Under the pieces are notes generated by a model, which saw only the letters and a list, made by a program, of their open reading frames with translations, made no database searches and was not told the origin of the DNA. The position numbers and the translations under genes are program-made. Below, one piece after another: positions 11,901-21,249 of a stretch of 64,000 bases of DNA. Each line of letters begins with the position of its first letter. Positions within the stretch are counted from its first letter, which is position 1. This DNA is from Tribonema minus (Eukaryota > Sar > Xanthophyceae > Tribonematales > Tribonemataceae), in contig JAFCMP010000002.1 of NCBI GenBank assembly GCA_017506865.1, positions 558,001-622,000 of the forward strand, read 5' to 3'.

Positions 11901-14900
11901 CATCATACTGGACGAGGCGCACGTCATTAAGGACCGCAGCACGGGCACCGCCAAGGTGAGCACTGCTGCAAAGTTGAAGTTCTACCGGCTTTTCCAAGCC
12001 CATTTCAAGTCCACTAGGAGGTAAGCGCGTTTCATTGAGGACCGCAGCACGGGCGCTGCCAAAGGAGAGCGCTGCTGTAATGAAGCTCAAACCACGACGC
12101 CCCTTACAAAGCCGCTTATCGCCCCCCTTCTGCAGGCTGTGTTAGTGGTGTGCAGCCTCAACAACCGTATTTTGCTGCAAATCAGCATCAGCGCTTTGCC
12201 TGCAACCTGCTTCAAAGTTCAACTCATGACGCTTCACACACACACACCCTCTCTCCTGTCCTTCCGCTGTGCGGGCCGTCTCTGCGTTGTGTAGCCTCAA
12301 CAATCTTTGTTTTACACGCACGTTGCTGCACAATAGCGCTCTACCCCTGCAAATCGCTTCGAAGTTCAAGTCATGACAACCCCCCCCCCCCCCCCTTCCC
12401 CCTTGCAGGCGGTCTTTGCGCTGTGCAGCCTCAACAAGCTGTGCCTCTTGGGGACCCCCCTGCAAAACCGCATCAGCACTCATGTGCTCATCTGTTTTGA
12501 AATTCAAGTCATGACGCTCATCACAGCCCCCCCTCCCCCCCGTCCTTTCTCTTGGCAGGCGGTATTTGCGCTGTGCAGCCTCAACAAGCTGTGCCTCACG
12601 GGCACCCCCCTGCAGAACCGCGTCAGCGAACTGTACTCCCCCATCCGCTTCCTGCGCATGGACCCGTTCGCGTACTACGTGTGCAAAGCCAAGGGGTGTG
12701 CGTGCAAGAGCCTGCACTACCGGTTCGGCCCGGAGGGGCGCAAGTGTGAGGAATGCGGGCACAACCCCATGACGCACAGCTGCACGTTCAACCGCCTGGT
12801 GCTCAACCCCATCATGAGGGCAGGTGCGCACTGTTGCTGCTACAACGCGTTTGTTCGGAAGACCTACTTACGACTAGGGCTGGGGGTACAATTAGGTTTA
12901 GGGTCTGGCCCTGAGGGGCTGCAAGCGCGAGGAATCTGGGCACAACCCTATGACGCACAGCTGCATGTTCAACCGCCTGGTGCCCAACCCCATCATGCGG
13001 GCAGGTGCGCTGTTGATGTGTTCAGTTCTTGTTGGTGCTTGGGTTACGTTAGACAAAGTCTGGGGTCTGAATCAGGTGCGTGGGCTACATTGGACAAAGT
13101 CTGGGGTCAGATTCAGGGTTAGAGTTTGGAGGGGCGCATGTGTCAGCAGCAGCGACCACATGACGCACAGCTGCACCTTCAAACGCCTGGGGTGAAACCC
13201 ATCATGAGGCATGTGCGTGCTGTTGGGGTTCGTCACTAGACGCGGTTTGAGTTGATTAAGGTTAGAGCTGCATCTAGGGTTAGGGTTTGAGTCAGCGGCA
13301 GGGTTAGGATGAAGGCAGTGCACAAGAGTGTGCGTGATCCCACAACGCACAGCTGTGCAGCCGACTGCCTGGTGCTCAACCCTGTCCATGCTGATGGCCG
13401 TGACGGATGCCACACCAAGTGCGCTTCCTCCCCATGCAGCTTGTGTTCAAGCCCTTGCAGTGCATGACAATCACTTGTCATCCTACTGTCTTCCCATCTG
13501 GCAGCGAACTCGTGCACTGGCACAGCGTTCAGCCGGCGTAAGTCTGATCTTGTGCTTTGCACCTGTTGCACATTTACAGGATACATTGGCGAGGGCCGCC
13601 GCGCTTTCATAACGCTCAAGTCGGAGGTGCTAGACAAGTGAGTGGCGCTTTTGTTGCTAGTTACTGTCCGAATTTTGCCAAATGCTGCACTTCAACTTGC
13701 CGAGCGTTCTGCATGCTGCACTTGAACCGCATGGTCATCATAGGCTGCAGCCAGTCTTTCATGTGCTTCATTCCAAAGTACAATGCTTTGATGTGATTTT
13801 GCTGTGGCACAAATGTCAAGGCGCAACAGACATCGCACAGCGCGCAACGCCGCAGCCTTGTTGACAACGCTCAGCGAGCGGTCAGTATGTGTTTATATGT
13901 GTTCACGCTGACTTGGATTATGGCACTGATAATGACTCCACTACCTCCTGTGTGCGTAAAATTCAATGCGTGGAGTATATAGATTGAAGCCACCAATACC
14001 CCAAAGGATGCATTGATTGCGGTACACCTGTTTCCCTTCCAATGCACAGGATGTGCTGCGGCGCACAAAAGCCATGCGCAGCAATGACATAGCGCTGCCG
14101 CCGTGCGTCATGTGCGTGCGTCGCTTGTGCCCTACCAACTGCGAAAGCATATCATCCTGTAGGTAGTATACGCCAAACACCATGATTGCGTTCAGCCCAG
14201 CCCAAACCTGGTTTCGATGTCTACACTTTGTAAACAGAATCCTGCTGCGGCGCAAACCTAACGCTGGTTCCAATGTCTACACTTCTACAGGATCCTGCTG
14301 CGGCGCACCAAGGCCACGCGCAGCGACGACATTGCGCTGCCGCCGCGCGTCGTGCGCGTGCGCCGTTACCGCCTCAGCGAGAAGGAAGAGGACTTCTACC
14401 AGGCGCTCTACACGCAGAGCCAGGCGCAGTTCGATGACTACGTGAACACGGGGGTGGTGCTCAACAATGTGAGCGCTGCCATCATGCCGTTGTATCATGC
14501 CGTTGTAGTTGTGCATGTTGAAGTTTGTGTTTTTTGATTTGTTTTTGTTTTGTTTATTCTTGTGAACGTTCTTGTTTGTGGATACTGCTGCCAGGCGCAG
14601 TCTCAACGAGTACGTCAACATGGGCTTCCAGTGCGTACGTCAATATGGGTACGGTGCTCAACAATGTGAGCGCTGCCATGCAGCTGTAGGTGCAGATGTT
14701 GAGGTTATTGTATGGTGCCTCGCCTACTTCGTGAGCATTCTCTCAGTCGTACCTTAGTATGGCCCACAATTGCTGGTCCCTTGCAGACTCACGTTTCTGT
14801 TGTCCGCGCTTGTTCGCAACGGGTTCTGGCATGCCGGCTCTGGCCCCTTCCTGCACTGACGGTCGGGATAGTTACTCAGAACGATTCCTTGCCTCACGCT

Positions 14901-16352
14901 CGGAACGGCATCTCAGCAGTGCATAACTTCCCCTCACAAGTGCTTCTTGTTGTGCCCACGCTTTTGTGCTAATGCATGTGTGCATGATGACTCTCCTGTT
15001 GTTGCAGTACGCTCACATCTTTGACATCCTCATCCGCCTGCGCCAGGCCCTTGACCACCCGTACCTGGGTGAGTGCAGCGAGACGGCGGAGCGTCCGCTT
15101 GTGAAGTATGTTGTTGAAGTTTGAGCACTTGCTGCCGTAGGTTCATCTAGAGCAGTATTCATAGCTTGCGTGTGAGGCTCACATGCTTTTTGCAAGAGTA
15201 AGGTCATGATTCCCACAGAGCAGGCGTAACTCAGCTTTGCAAGCTTCTATGAACGCAGGGCCACTGTGGCCTCAACAGGCAAGAGACAAGAAAACGCTGT
15301 GGCCAACGTCTTTTTTGGTCAGAAGCCATGTGCTGTTGCCCTCAACTTCACCTAACCATGCAGAGCGCGGTTCATTCTGAAGCGCAAACTTCTGATCACG
15401 CCCTTACGCTGATCAATATGTTGTGTATAGGTGCTCTCCAGAAATAGCAGCCACGAATCAACATCGGGCCACATTGTTCTGCTACTGGAGTATAGATCAA
15501 TTTGAAGAACTGAAAAGCTGGCTCTGTTAAGACAGTGTATGTAAGTATGGATCGCCTTGCAAACCTCCCCTTCCAGTCGAACGTGCCTACTTAGCTTTGC
15601 ACCATCTGACGTTAGTGTATTCACAATTGATGTCTTTGGCATGCTTCAATAGCCTGTGTTGCGTATTTATCCCCTCGTGTGGCACAACGGTCAACCGCTG
15701 CTGGTCTTAGCTGTGTGTTGTCCACTTTTGTCCCATTCATGCAGTTGTGCACAGCAACACGCAGAGAGAGGGCATGGACATGGTCGGCTCTGGCACTGCG
15801 GCTGTCATCGAGGCTGACAACTCAGGTACACTTCAATAAGTGCACTTCAAGTACTATTTTTGACTTCATCATGTACGCTGCACCTCAAATGTGTTCTCTG
15901 CAGCCTTTACCGGTTACATGCATGGGACAATGCCCTCATTGCACAGCAAGTATTCAGCATTTGTCGTTGAAGCTGCTGCGGCCAATACGTTTTGTCTTCT
16001 GCAAGGTTACATTGCTCTACAGCAATTGCACGAGACACTGTAAATAAATGCGCGGTGAGTGCTGAATTATTGTACCTCGTACCTCGCACACAATTGGCAT
16101 GAACCATAGCATCAGTTTTTGCAGTATTCCGTGGCCCATTTTTTCTCTGATGCCAATCTTATCTTTTTTTGCTTCGAGGCATGCACTTCACTTTTTGAGC
16201 GCTGCCACCACAACTCCCTCCTTCCGCAGTGGAAGCTCCTGACTGCGATGTGTGTAAACAGGAGCCCCAGGAACTCATATTTATATGGTTACATCTCTAC
16301 ACATCCCGCCACTCGTGACTTTTTCCAAGCGCTGCTGCCACCTCCTCATGCG

Positions 16353-16387
<35 letters not shown>

Positions 16388-19300
16388 AGCAGCGGAAGCA
16401 GGCGATTATGGCGTGTGCAGGAAACAGCCCTATGTACATAGACTTCGAGTACAGTTTTACACATGTGTTTACCCTTACACATGACTGTCCAAGTGCTGAC
16501 GCCAACTGTCCACGCGCCGCCCCCCCCCCCCCCCCCCCCCTTCACCACCCCTTCCCCCCCCAGCAGCGGAAACAGGCGAGTGTGGCGTGTGCAGGGAGCA
16601 GCCGGAGCAGCCCGTGACGGCGGAGTGCGGCCACCCCTTCTGCCGCTCGTGCGTGGTGGACCTCATGACAACAGCCATGGAGGGAGTTGCTATGGAGTGC
16701 CCCACGTGCAGCAAGCCCCTCACGGTGGACCTCAATGCTGACGGTGCGTCACCTTTTTCCTTGTACTTCAAGTAGTTGTAGTTTGCGATGGAGTGCCCCA
16801 CGTGCAGCAAGCCCCTCACGGGGGCCCTCACCGTGGACCTCATTGCGGACGGTGCGTCGCAGTTCCCTCATTCAAACTTGCAGATGGCACGCTGCTACGA
16901 TAGACGGCAAGTGTAAGACTTCATCAATGCAATGTGTGGCGCCCTGCTGTCATGCAAGGAGGGGGGGTGCTGCGCACGCGCAATGTGCGCAGGCGGAGCA
17001 TCATCAATAGTCGCTCACTCAATTCGTGAATGTGTGTGTCGTGCAGAGGGCGGGCGCAGCAAGGGCAAGGCTGTCGGCACGCTGCGCATGCGCAATGTGC
17101 AGAAGAAGTCGATCATCAACAAGATTGACCTCGCCAAGTTCCAGACCAGCACGAAACTGGAGGTCAGTCGGCATTGCATACTTCACACTTGCAGTTTGCT
17201 GTTCACCTTCGGTACTGCACGCGTCTCTGCAATGGTGCTCACGCTTGCGGTTTGCTGCTAAATTTCAAGCATTCTGCTCTCGCTGCAGGGCCTGCTTTGA
17301 CGGGCACTTGAAGTGCATCATGCATGTTTGTGCTTTCTCCAATCGCTTGTTCTGGTCGCGCCTTGCGTTTTTTTGGCCTTGCGCCACTTCGTCTCCACAC
17401 CTGTGCTCAGTGCTCGCTGGCACCGCAGTGTTGAGATGCAGCATCATGTCATCTCGCCCCCAATGCCGTAAAGGGCCGCTCTGCACCTTTGTCCTCTTGG
17501 CATCTCCTCTTGGCGATGCGCCACCAATTTGCTGAGCGCGGCTGCTTCACGGCGCATAACTGTATATATCAAGGTATTCAATATGCTGTGTGATGTTGAC
17601 ACGTGCAGGCGCAGGCGCTGATGCACGAGATGCAGCAGCGAAATTTCTGTGCTCATGCAGTTGAGGGTCGCCACGCGCCTCTGTCCACTCAGCGCTGTGC
17701 CATGAGTGTCGCTGCCTGGCTGTATCTGTATATAGCCCCTGTGCTGAGAATGCTGTGTGACCTTGACACGTGCGCACGAATGAACAGGCGCTGATGCAAG
17801 AGCTGCACGAGATGCAGCAGCACGACCCTTCCGCCAAGGCCATCGTCTTCAGCCAGTTCGTCAACATGCTCGACCTCCTGGAGTTCAGGATCAAGCGCGG
17901 CGGCGTGCAGTGCGTCAAGCTCAGCGGCCACATGAACGTCGGCGCGCGCGACGTGGTGCTTGAGGTGAGCGCTGCCACATAGGGTCAACCCTAGGCGTGT
18001 AGGTAGGATTGAGGGTTTAGGTTCAGGGTCAGGATCAAGTGCGGCAAAATGCAGTGTGTCAAGCTTAGCGGCCACATGAACGTCGGTCCACGCGACGTGG
18101 TGCTGGAGGTGAGCGCTGCTGCGAGGGCTAACTCTAGTGCTAGGATGAAACCTGGGCGTGTAGGTAGGGTTATATAAGGGTAGGTACAGTAAGATTAGGG
18201 TGAGCATTAAGCGCGGCGGCCACTGGTGCTGCAGTTGAGGGCTGCCATCAGGGACAACCCAAGGGTTAACCCTTGGCCAGGTAAAATTAAGGTTAGGGTT
18301 AGGGTTTGGATCACGTCGGCGCGCGCGACGTGGTGCTGGAGGTGACCGCTGCCACATAGGTTAACCTAGGCGTTTAGGTAGGGTTAGGGTTAGGTTTAGG
18401 GTCAGGATCAAAGCGTGGCAGCCAGCGGCCTCATGGATGTGTTATGTAGGGTTAGGGTGAAGCTCATGGACACTTGTACTGTGGCGGCGTGCAGCGGATG
18501 AACAGTGATCTTAGCAGCCACACAAACATTGACGCGCGAAACGTGGGGCGTGGAGGTGAGCAGTACTATTAGGATTAGCGTTCGACTCAGGATAGATATC
18601 ACCCTGTAGGGGAGCAGTAGTCAAATGTACAGGGTGCAGACGTGACCAAGGCCACCAGCGCGATTGACTGCGCACTTTTTCTTACATATGTATTTTGATC
18701 TTGTACTGGTAATGAACCTTTCTAGCAATGTAGCGCGTCGAGACAACGCGTACCAACATGGCAGTTTTGTACTTGTACTTCTCTGGAATTTCCGACTGAC
18801 GCCGCTATGCCAAGGTTGCCCGTCTCACCTGCCACTCTTGCTGAGCACCGACGCACCGCATATCAACATCCAGCGCGACATCGCATCTGGTCGCCGCCGT
18901 TACGCGAATGTCGCCCGTCACACCTGCCACCCTTGCTGAGCCCTTGGTGCCTTATAAACAGAGCCCACGAGTACCGTGTTGTATGCCATTCTGTGGCCGC
19001 AAACATTTAGCGCTGCACGATGCTCGTCCATCTCACTGCCGCTCTTGCTGAGCACTGCTGCACAATGCTCGTCCATCCTGCTGCAGGCCTTTAAGGAGGA
19101 CCCCGATGTGAAGGTGCTTCTGATCAGCCTTAAGGCGGGGGGCGTGGCTCTCAACCTCACTGTGGCCTCCTACTGCTTCCTCATGGTAAGGGCACGTGTT
19201 CATGCTGGGGTAGGTATGCAGTGGGTGTGCTTGCGTGTTGTTGCACTTCTACGTTGTACCCATATGTGTGTTGCTGTGCATCACGGCTGAACATAACATG

Positions 19301-21249
19301 AGCACAGTTGCCTCCTACTGCTTCCTTGTGGTGAGGGCACGTGATCATGCTGGGGTATGCGGTTGGCGGCGTGCTTGTGCACTTGCGCCCTTTTGCGATC
19401 GCAGTGCTTTCACGCTGTGTCTATGCACGCGTCTCTGTGTATCATGGCTGAACGCAGTTGGACGTACTCGAGCATTGGGATGCATAACTTTTACCATCGT
19501 TTGGTTCCATTCGTAGAACATCACTGCGATGCGCTTTACCTGAAACTGAACGCATCTCATGCACAAGCGCTGCCATTGGCACAGACAGTAACTCATGGGA
19601 ACTCCGCAGCGAAGGTGCAGATGCAGCCGATGAATCGCAATTTACCAGTGAACTTCAACAGTCACATGCCCTGCCATGCCCAGGACCCGTGGTGGAGCTT
19701 TGCAGCGGAGATGCAGGCGTTTGACCGCACTTCACTTTTGAACTTGAATAGTGACGTGCCCTGCTAAATATATGATTCCTTGCTCTCTGTAGCATCCGTG
19801 GTGGAACCCTGCAGCGAAGATGGAGGCGATCGACCGCACTTCACTTTTGAACTTGAAATAGTGACGTGCCCTGCTAAATATGTGTTTCTTTCTCGCTCTC
19901 TGCAGGACCCGTGGTGGAACCCTGCAGCAGATGCAGGCGATTGACCGCACTTCAACAGTGAACTGCAACAGTGACGTGCCCTTCTAACCATTATGCTTGC
20001 TTGCTCTCTGTGTAGGATCCGTGGTGGAACCCTGCAGCAGAGATGCAAGCGATCGACAGCACTTCACCAGTGAACTTCACCAGTGACGTGCCCTGCTAAT
20101 TATGCTTGCTTGCTCTCTGCAGGACCCATGGTGGAAAGCCGCAGCAAAGATGCAGGCGATCGATCGAGCGCACTTCAACAGTGAACTTCAATAGTGACAC
20201 GCCCTTCTAACCATTTATGCTTCCTTGCTCTCTGCAGGACCCATGGTGGAATCCTGCGGCGGAGATGCAAGCGATAGACCGCACGCACCGCATGGGCCAG
20301 TTCAAGCCCATCCACGCCGTTCGCTTCATCATCGAGGTACGCATTCATCCATGAATACATGAAGTGATCGCTTGACCCATGCTCGTGTTTGCGCTTGCGT
20401 TGTGGTGGCGTTGCGCCAGCCAGCATCAACACGAGAATACTATTTGGATCTGCGGCTGCTACGTTTCTTTCATTATTGAGGCTTGCTATCATTCATGAAG
20501 TGATCGCCCCGCCCCGATATTGCTCCTCACTCACAATAACAGTCCTTGGTGTCGCGCACAAGCCAGCAGCAACATCGCCTTCAGTGTTGAGGCCAGGGTG
20601 TGGGCGAGGGTTAGGGTTAGCGTGGCCGCTAAATTGCCTAAACAGCAGGGGCGCAGTATGGATGGGGCGGCGGCGCCTGTGGCCAGGTGGCACTTCGAAC
20701 CATTACCTAACCTCAATCCACACCCTGGTTAGGGTTAGGGTTAGGGTTTAGCGCATCGACGCACTGGGGTGTGCCCCTTGCAAGCGGCTCTCAATGCTGC
20801 ATCCCCACATGCTTCAAGTAGACCTAGCAAATTTGCGGAACGCGCAAAGTGGGCCTTGCGTTTCTCGCTCCTTACACCCACACCGCATGATTGTTATCTT
20901 GCTTGGTCGTGCTGTTATGGTGTATGCTCACACAGATGCTGAAGGTAATGTCTAGTCCTGTTACTCCTCCCCCCAAAGTACTATTCTGCGTGAACAACAC
21001 TGCCAAGTTGCCCGCACTGACTATGTGACTCATCCCACCCTCAACTCTCCCGGTGGTCCTCTAATGCATCCCCTTGCCACCTGCGCGTCATCACCACAGG
21101 ACACCATAGAGGAGCGAATCCTGAAGCTCCAGGACAAGAAGCGGCTGGTGTTCGACTCCACCGTTGGCGGCGATGCCGGTTCGCTGGCACGACTCACAGT
21201 GGACGACTTGCGGTTCCTGTTCTCGCCAGGAGGGTGCGGCAGGTCCTGA
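2959..21249 (+). CDS. RAD16: RAD16-type SNF2 ATPase / RING E3 ligase with PARP-type zinc finger (20 exons)
   Basis: Exons that keep frame: 2959-3277, 4299-4509, 5426-5579, 7059-7223, 8139-8144, 8957-9274, 9669-10518, 10884-11093, 11804-11955, 12559-12823, 13580-13637, 14291-14468, 15008-15068, 15745-15825, 16564-16743, 17047-17162, 17788-17964, 19087-19185, 20238-20336, 21100-21249. All junctions are GT-AG and sum to 1282 codons plus TGA. Order: acidic/Ser-rich N-terminus; PARP finger (CKKC...HLAC, about 145-190); SNF2 N-lobe with ADEMGMGKT (about 280), KVKCPDCG insert, long Lys/Gly-rich linker, [25 protein letters not shown]3HC4 (CGVC...CGHPFCRSC...CPTC, about 1013-1058); C-lobe with [12 protein letters not shown] and [24 protein letters not shown]16 acts with RAD7 in global-genome nucleotide excision repair, moving on DNA and ubiquitylating partners. 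Yeast Rad16 is about 790 aa; the extra length is low-complexity linker plus the finger. The introns carry exon-derived copies (see findings). Exon borders are my reading, not transcript data. Confidence 0.93.
4900..5425 (+). repeat. Decayed copies of the PARP-finger exon 5' edge
   Basis: Copies of the start of exon 3 (ATGACAGCGTGGCACCACCT...) recur in the preceding intron at about 4901, 4975, 5130 and 5281, before the intact exon at 5426. The last two keep an acceptor-like CCAGG or ACAGG junction and stand about 145-150 bp apart. They have lost the reading frame or key residues, so I regard them as non-coding duplicates. Confidence 0.75.
5690..5742 (+). repeat. Copy of the PARP-finger exon 3' edge with intact donor
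   Basis: The end of exon 3 (coding [13 protein letters not shown], then GTCTGT) is repeated in the downstream intron at 5690-5742, coding [13 protein letters not shown] and followed by GTCCGT. A more decayed copy lies at about 6080-6112. Confidence 0.8.
5751..5820. repeat. Perfect 35-bp tandem duplication
   Basis: Two identical adjacent 35-bp units (5751-5785 and 5786-5820) sit in intron 3 of the RAD16-type gene. They abut the exon-edge copy at 5690-5742, showing that local tandem duplication is recent or ongoing here. Confidence 0.95.
6500..7058 (+). repeat. Array of four decayed copies of the exon-4 start (INPDDL...)
   Basis: The start of exon 4 (ATCAACCCTGACGACCTC...) occurs at about 6504, 6646, 6796 and 6932 before the real one at 7062, spaced 130-150 bp. 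Each copy is preceded by TGCAGC-type acceptor sequence and CTTCAA-rich intron sequence. The copy at 6932 extends furthest, into the GCCCCGCAGCCCCC segment. A copy of the exon's 3' edge with its donor lies at 7326-7348. Confidence 0.85.
8139..8144 (+). other. 6-nt micro-exon (GGCATG) of the RAD16-type gene
   Basis: The exon ending at 7223 stops at ADEM and the exon starting at 8957 begins GKTIQ. Joined directly they lack two residues of the invariant SNF2 motif I (DEMGxGKT). In the intron, CTTTTCAG at 8131-8138 is followed by GGCATG and then GTGAGG at 8145. This is a consensus acceptor, six bases coding Gly-Met, and a consensus donor, phase 0 on both sides. Including it gives ADEMGMGKTIQ. This is an inference from motif conservation. 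Confidence 0.75.
11615..12070 (+). repeat. Copies of both edges of the DEAH-box exon
   Basis: A copy of the 5' edge (GATGACG...GACAGCGGCAAGGGG ACGGCGTAACGCGC) lies at 11625-11675, before the real exon at 11804. A copy of its 3' edge (GAGGACCGCAGCACGGGC GCTGCCAA) lies at 12027-12062, after it. Confidence 0.75.
12130..12558 (+). repeat. Three decayed copies of the [10 protein letters not shown] exon start
   Basis: The start of exon 10, coding [22 protein letters not shown], recurs at about 12136, 12265 and 12410 before the real exon at 12559. The copy at 12410 keeps [21 protein letters not shown] and a C-tract plus TTGCAG acceptor, so it could still be recognised by the spliceosome. Confidence 0.85.
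12900..13400 (+). repeat. Decayed copies of the 3' part of the same exon
   Basis: The exon's 3' part, coding [19 protein letters not shown], is repeated downstream at about 12908-13010, 13130-13210 and 13335-13390 with rising divergence. The first copy keeps the GGGCAGGTGCGC donor junction. Confidence 0.8.
14048..14290 (+). repeat. Copies of the [18 protein letters not shown] exon start
   Basis: A long copy at 14050-14112 (CTGCGGCGCACAAAAGCC...GCGCTGCCGCCG) and a short one at 14240-14262 precede the real exon at 14291. Two copies of its 3' edge follow at about 14594-14630 and 14634-14680, coding YVNMGF and TVLNN before GTGAGCGCTGCC. Confidence 0.8.
16205..16563 (+). repeat. Copies of the RING-exon start and long C-tracts
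   Basis: CAGCGGAAGCAGGCGATTAT at 16388 mirrors the real exon start at 16564. A more distant copy at about 16229-16262 codes [11 protein letters not shown]. Both the copy and the real exon follow very long C-runs (16353-16387, 35 C; 16520-16540). A 3'-edge copy lies at 16785-16860. Confidence 0.75.
17605..18560 (+). repeat. Copies of both edges of the [20 protein letters not shown] exon
   Basis: A 5'-edge copy (GCGCTGATGCACGAGATGCA) lies at 17614, before the exon at 17788. The 3' edge, coding [17 protein letters not shown] plus GTGAGCGCTGC, recurs after it at about 18055-18117. Shorter remnants lie at 18225, 18316 and 18525, interleaved with GTTAGGGTTAGGG runs. Confidence 0.8.
19684..20237 (+). 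repeat. Five-copy tandem array of the [16 protein letters not shown] exon start
   Basis: Copies begin at 19684, 19793, 19906, 20016 and 20123, and the functional exon begins at 20238. The period is 107-115 bp. Each unit includes a CTCTCTGCAG-like acceptor, about 50 bases of exon, and CACTTCAACAGTGAACTTC intron sequence. All five decay at the same point, after the codons for ATCGACCGCAC, so only the last continues into HRMGQ. Confidence 0.92.
20600..20750 (+). repeat. Interstitial TTAGGG-type runs
   Basis: GGTTAGGGTTAG occurs at about 20609-20620 and a cleaner run of four units at 20728-20748, within an intron of the RAD16-type gene. Similar short runs occur at 13260-13290, 18175-18310, 18375-18400, 25261-25275, 26153-26164 and 29560-29575. 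Confidence 0.75.

Noticed and set aside
19684-20237. CRISPR-like regular repeats
   Set aside because: The units are exon-derived, imperfect and about 110 bp apart, with related rather than unique spacers, in a eukaryotic intron.
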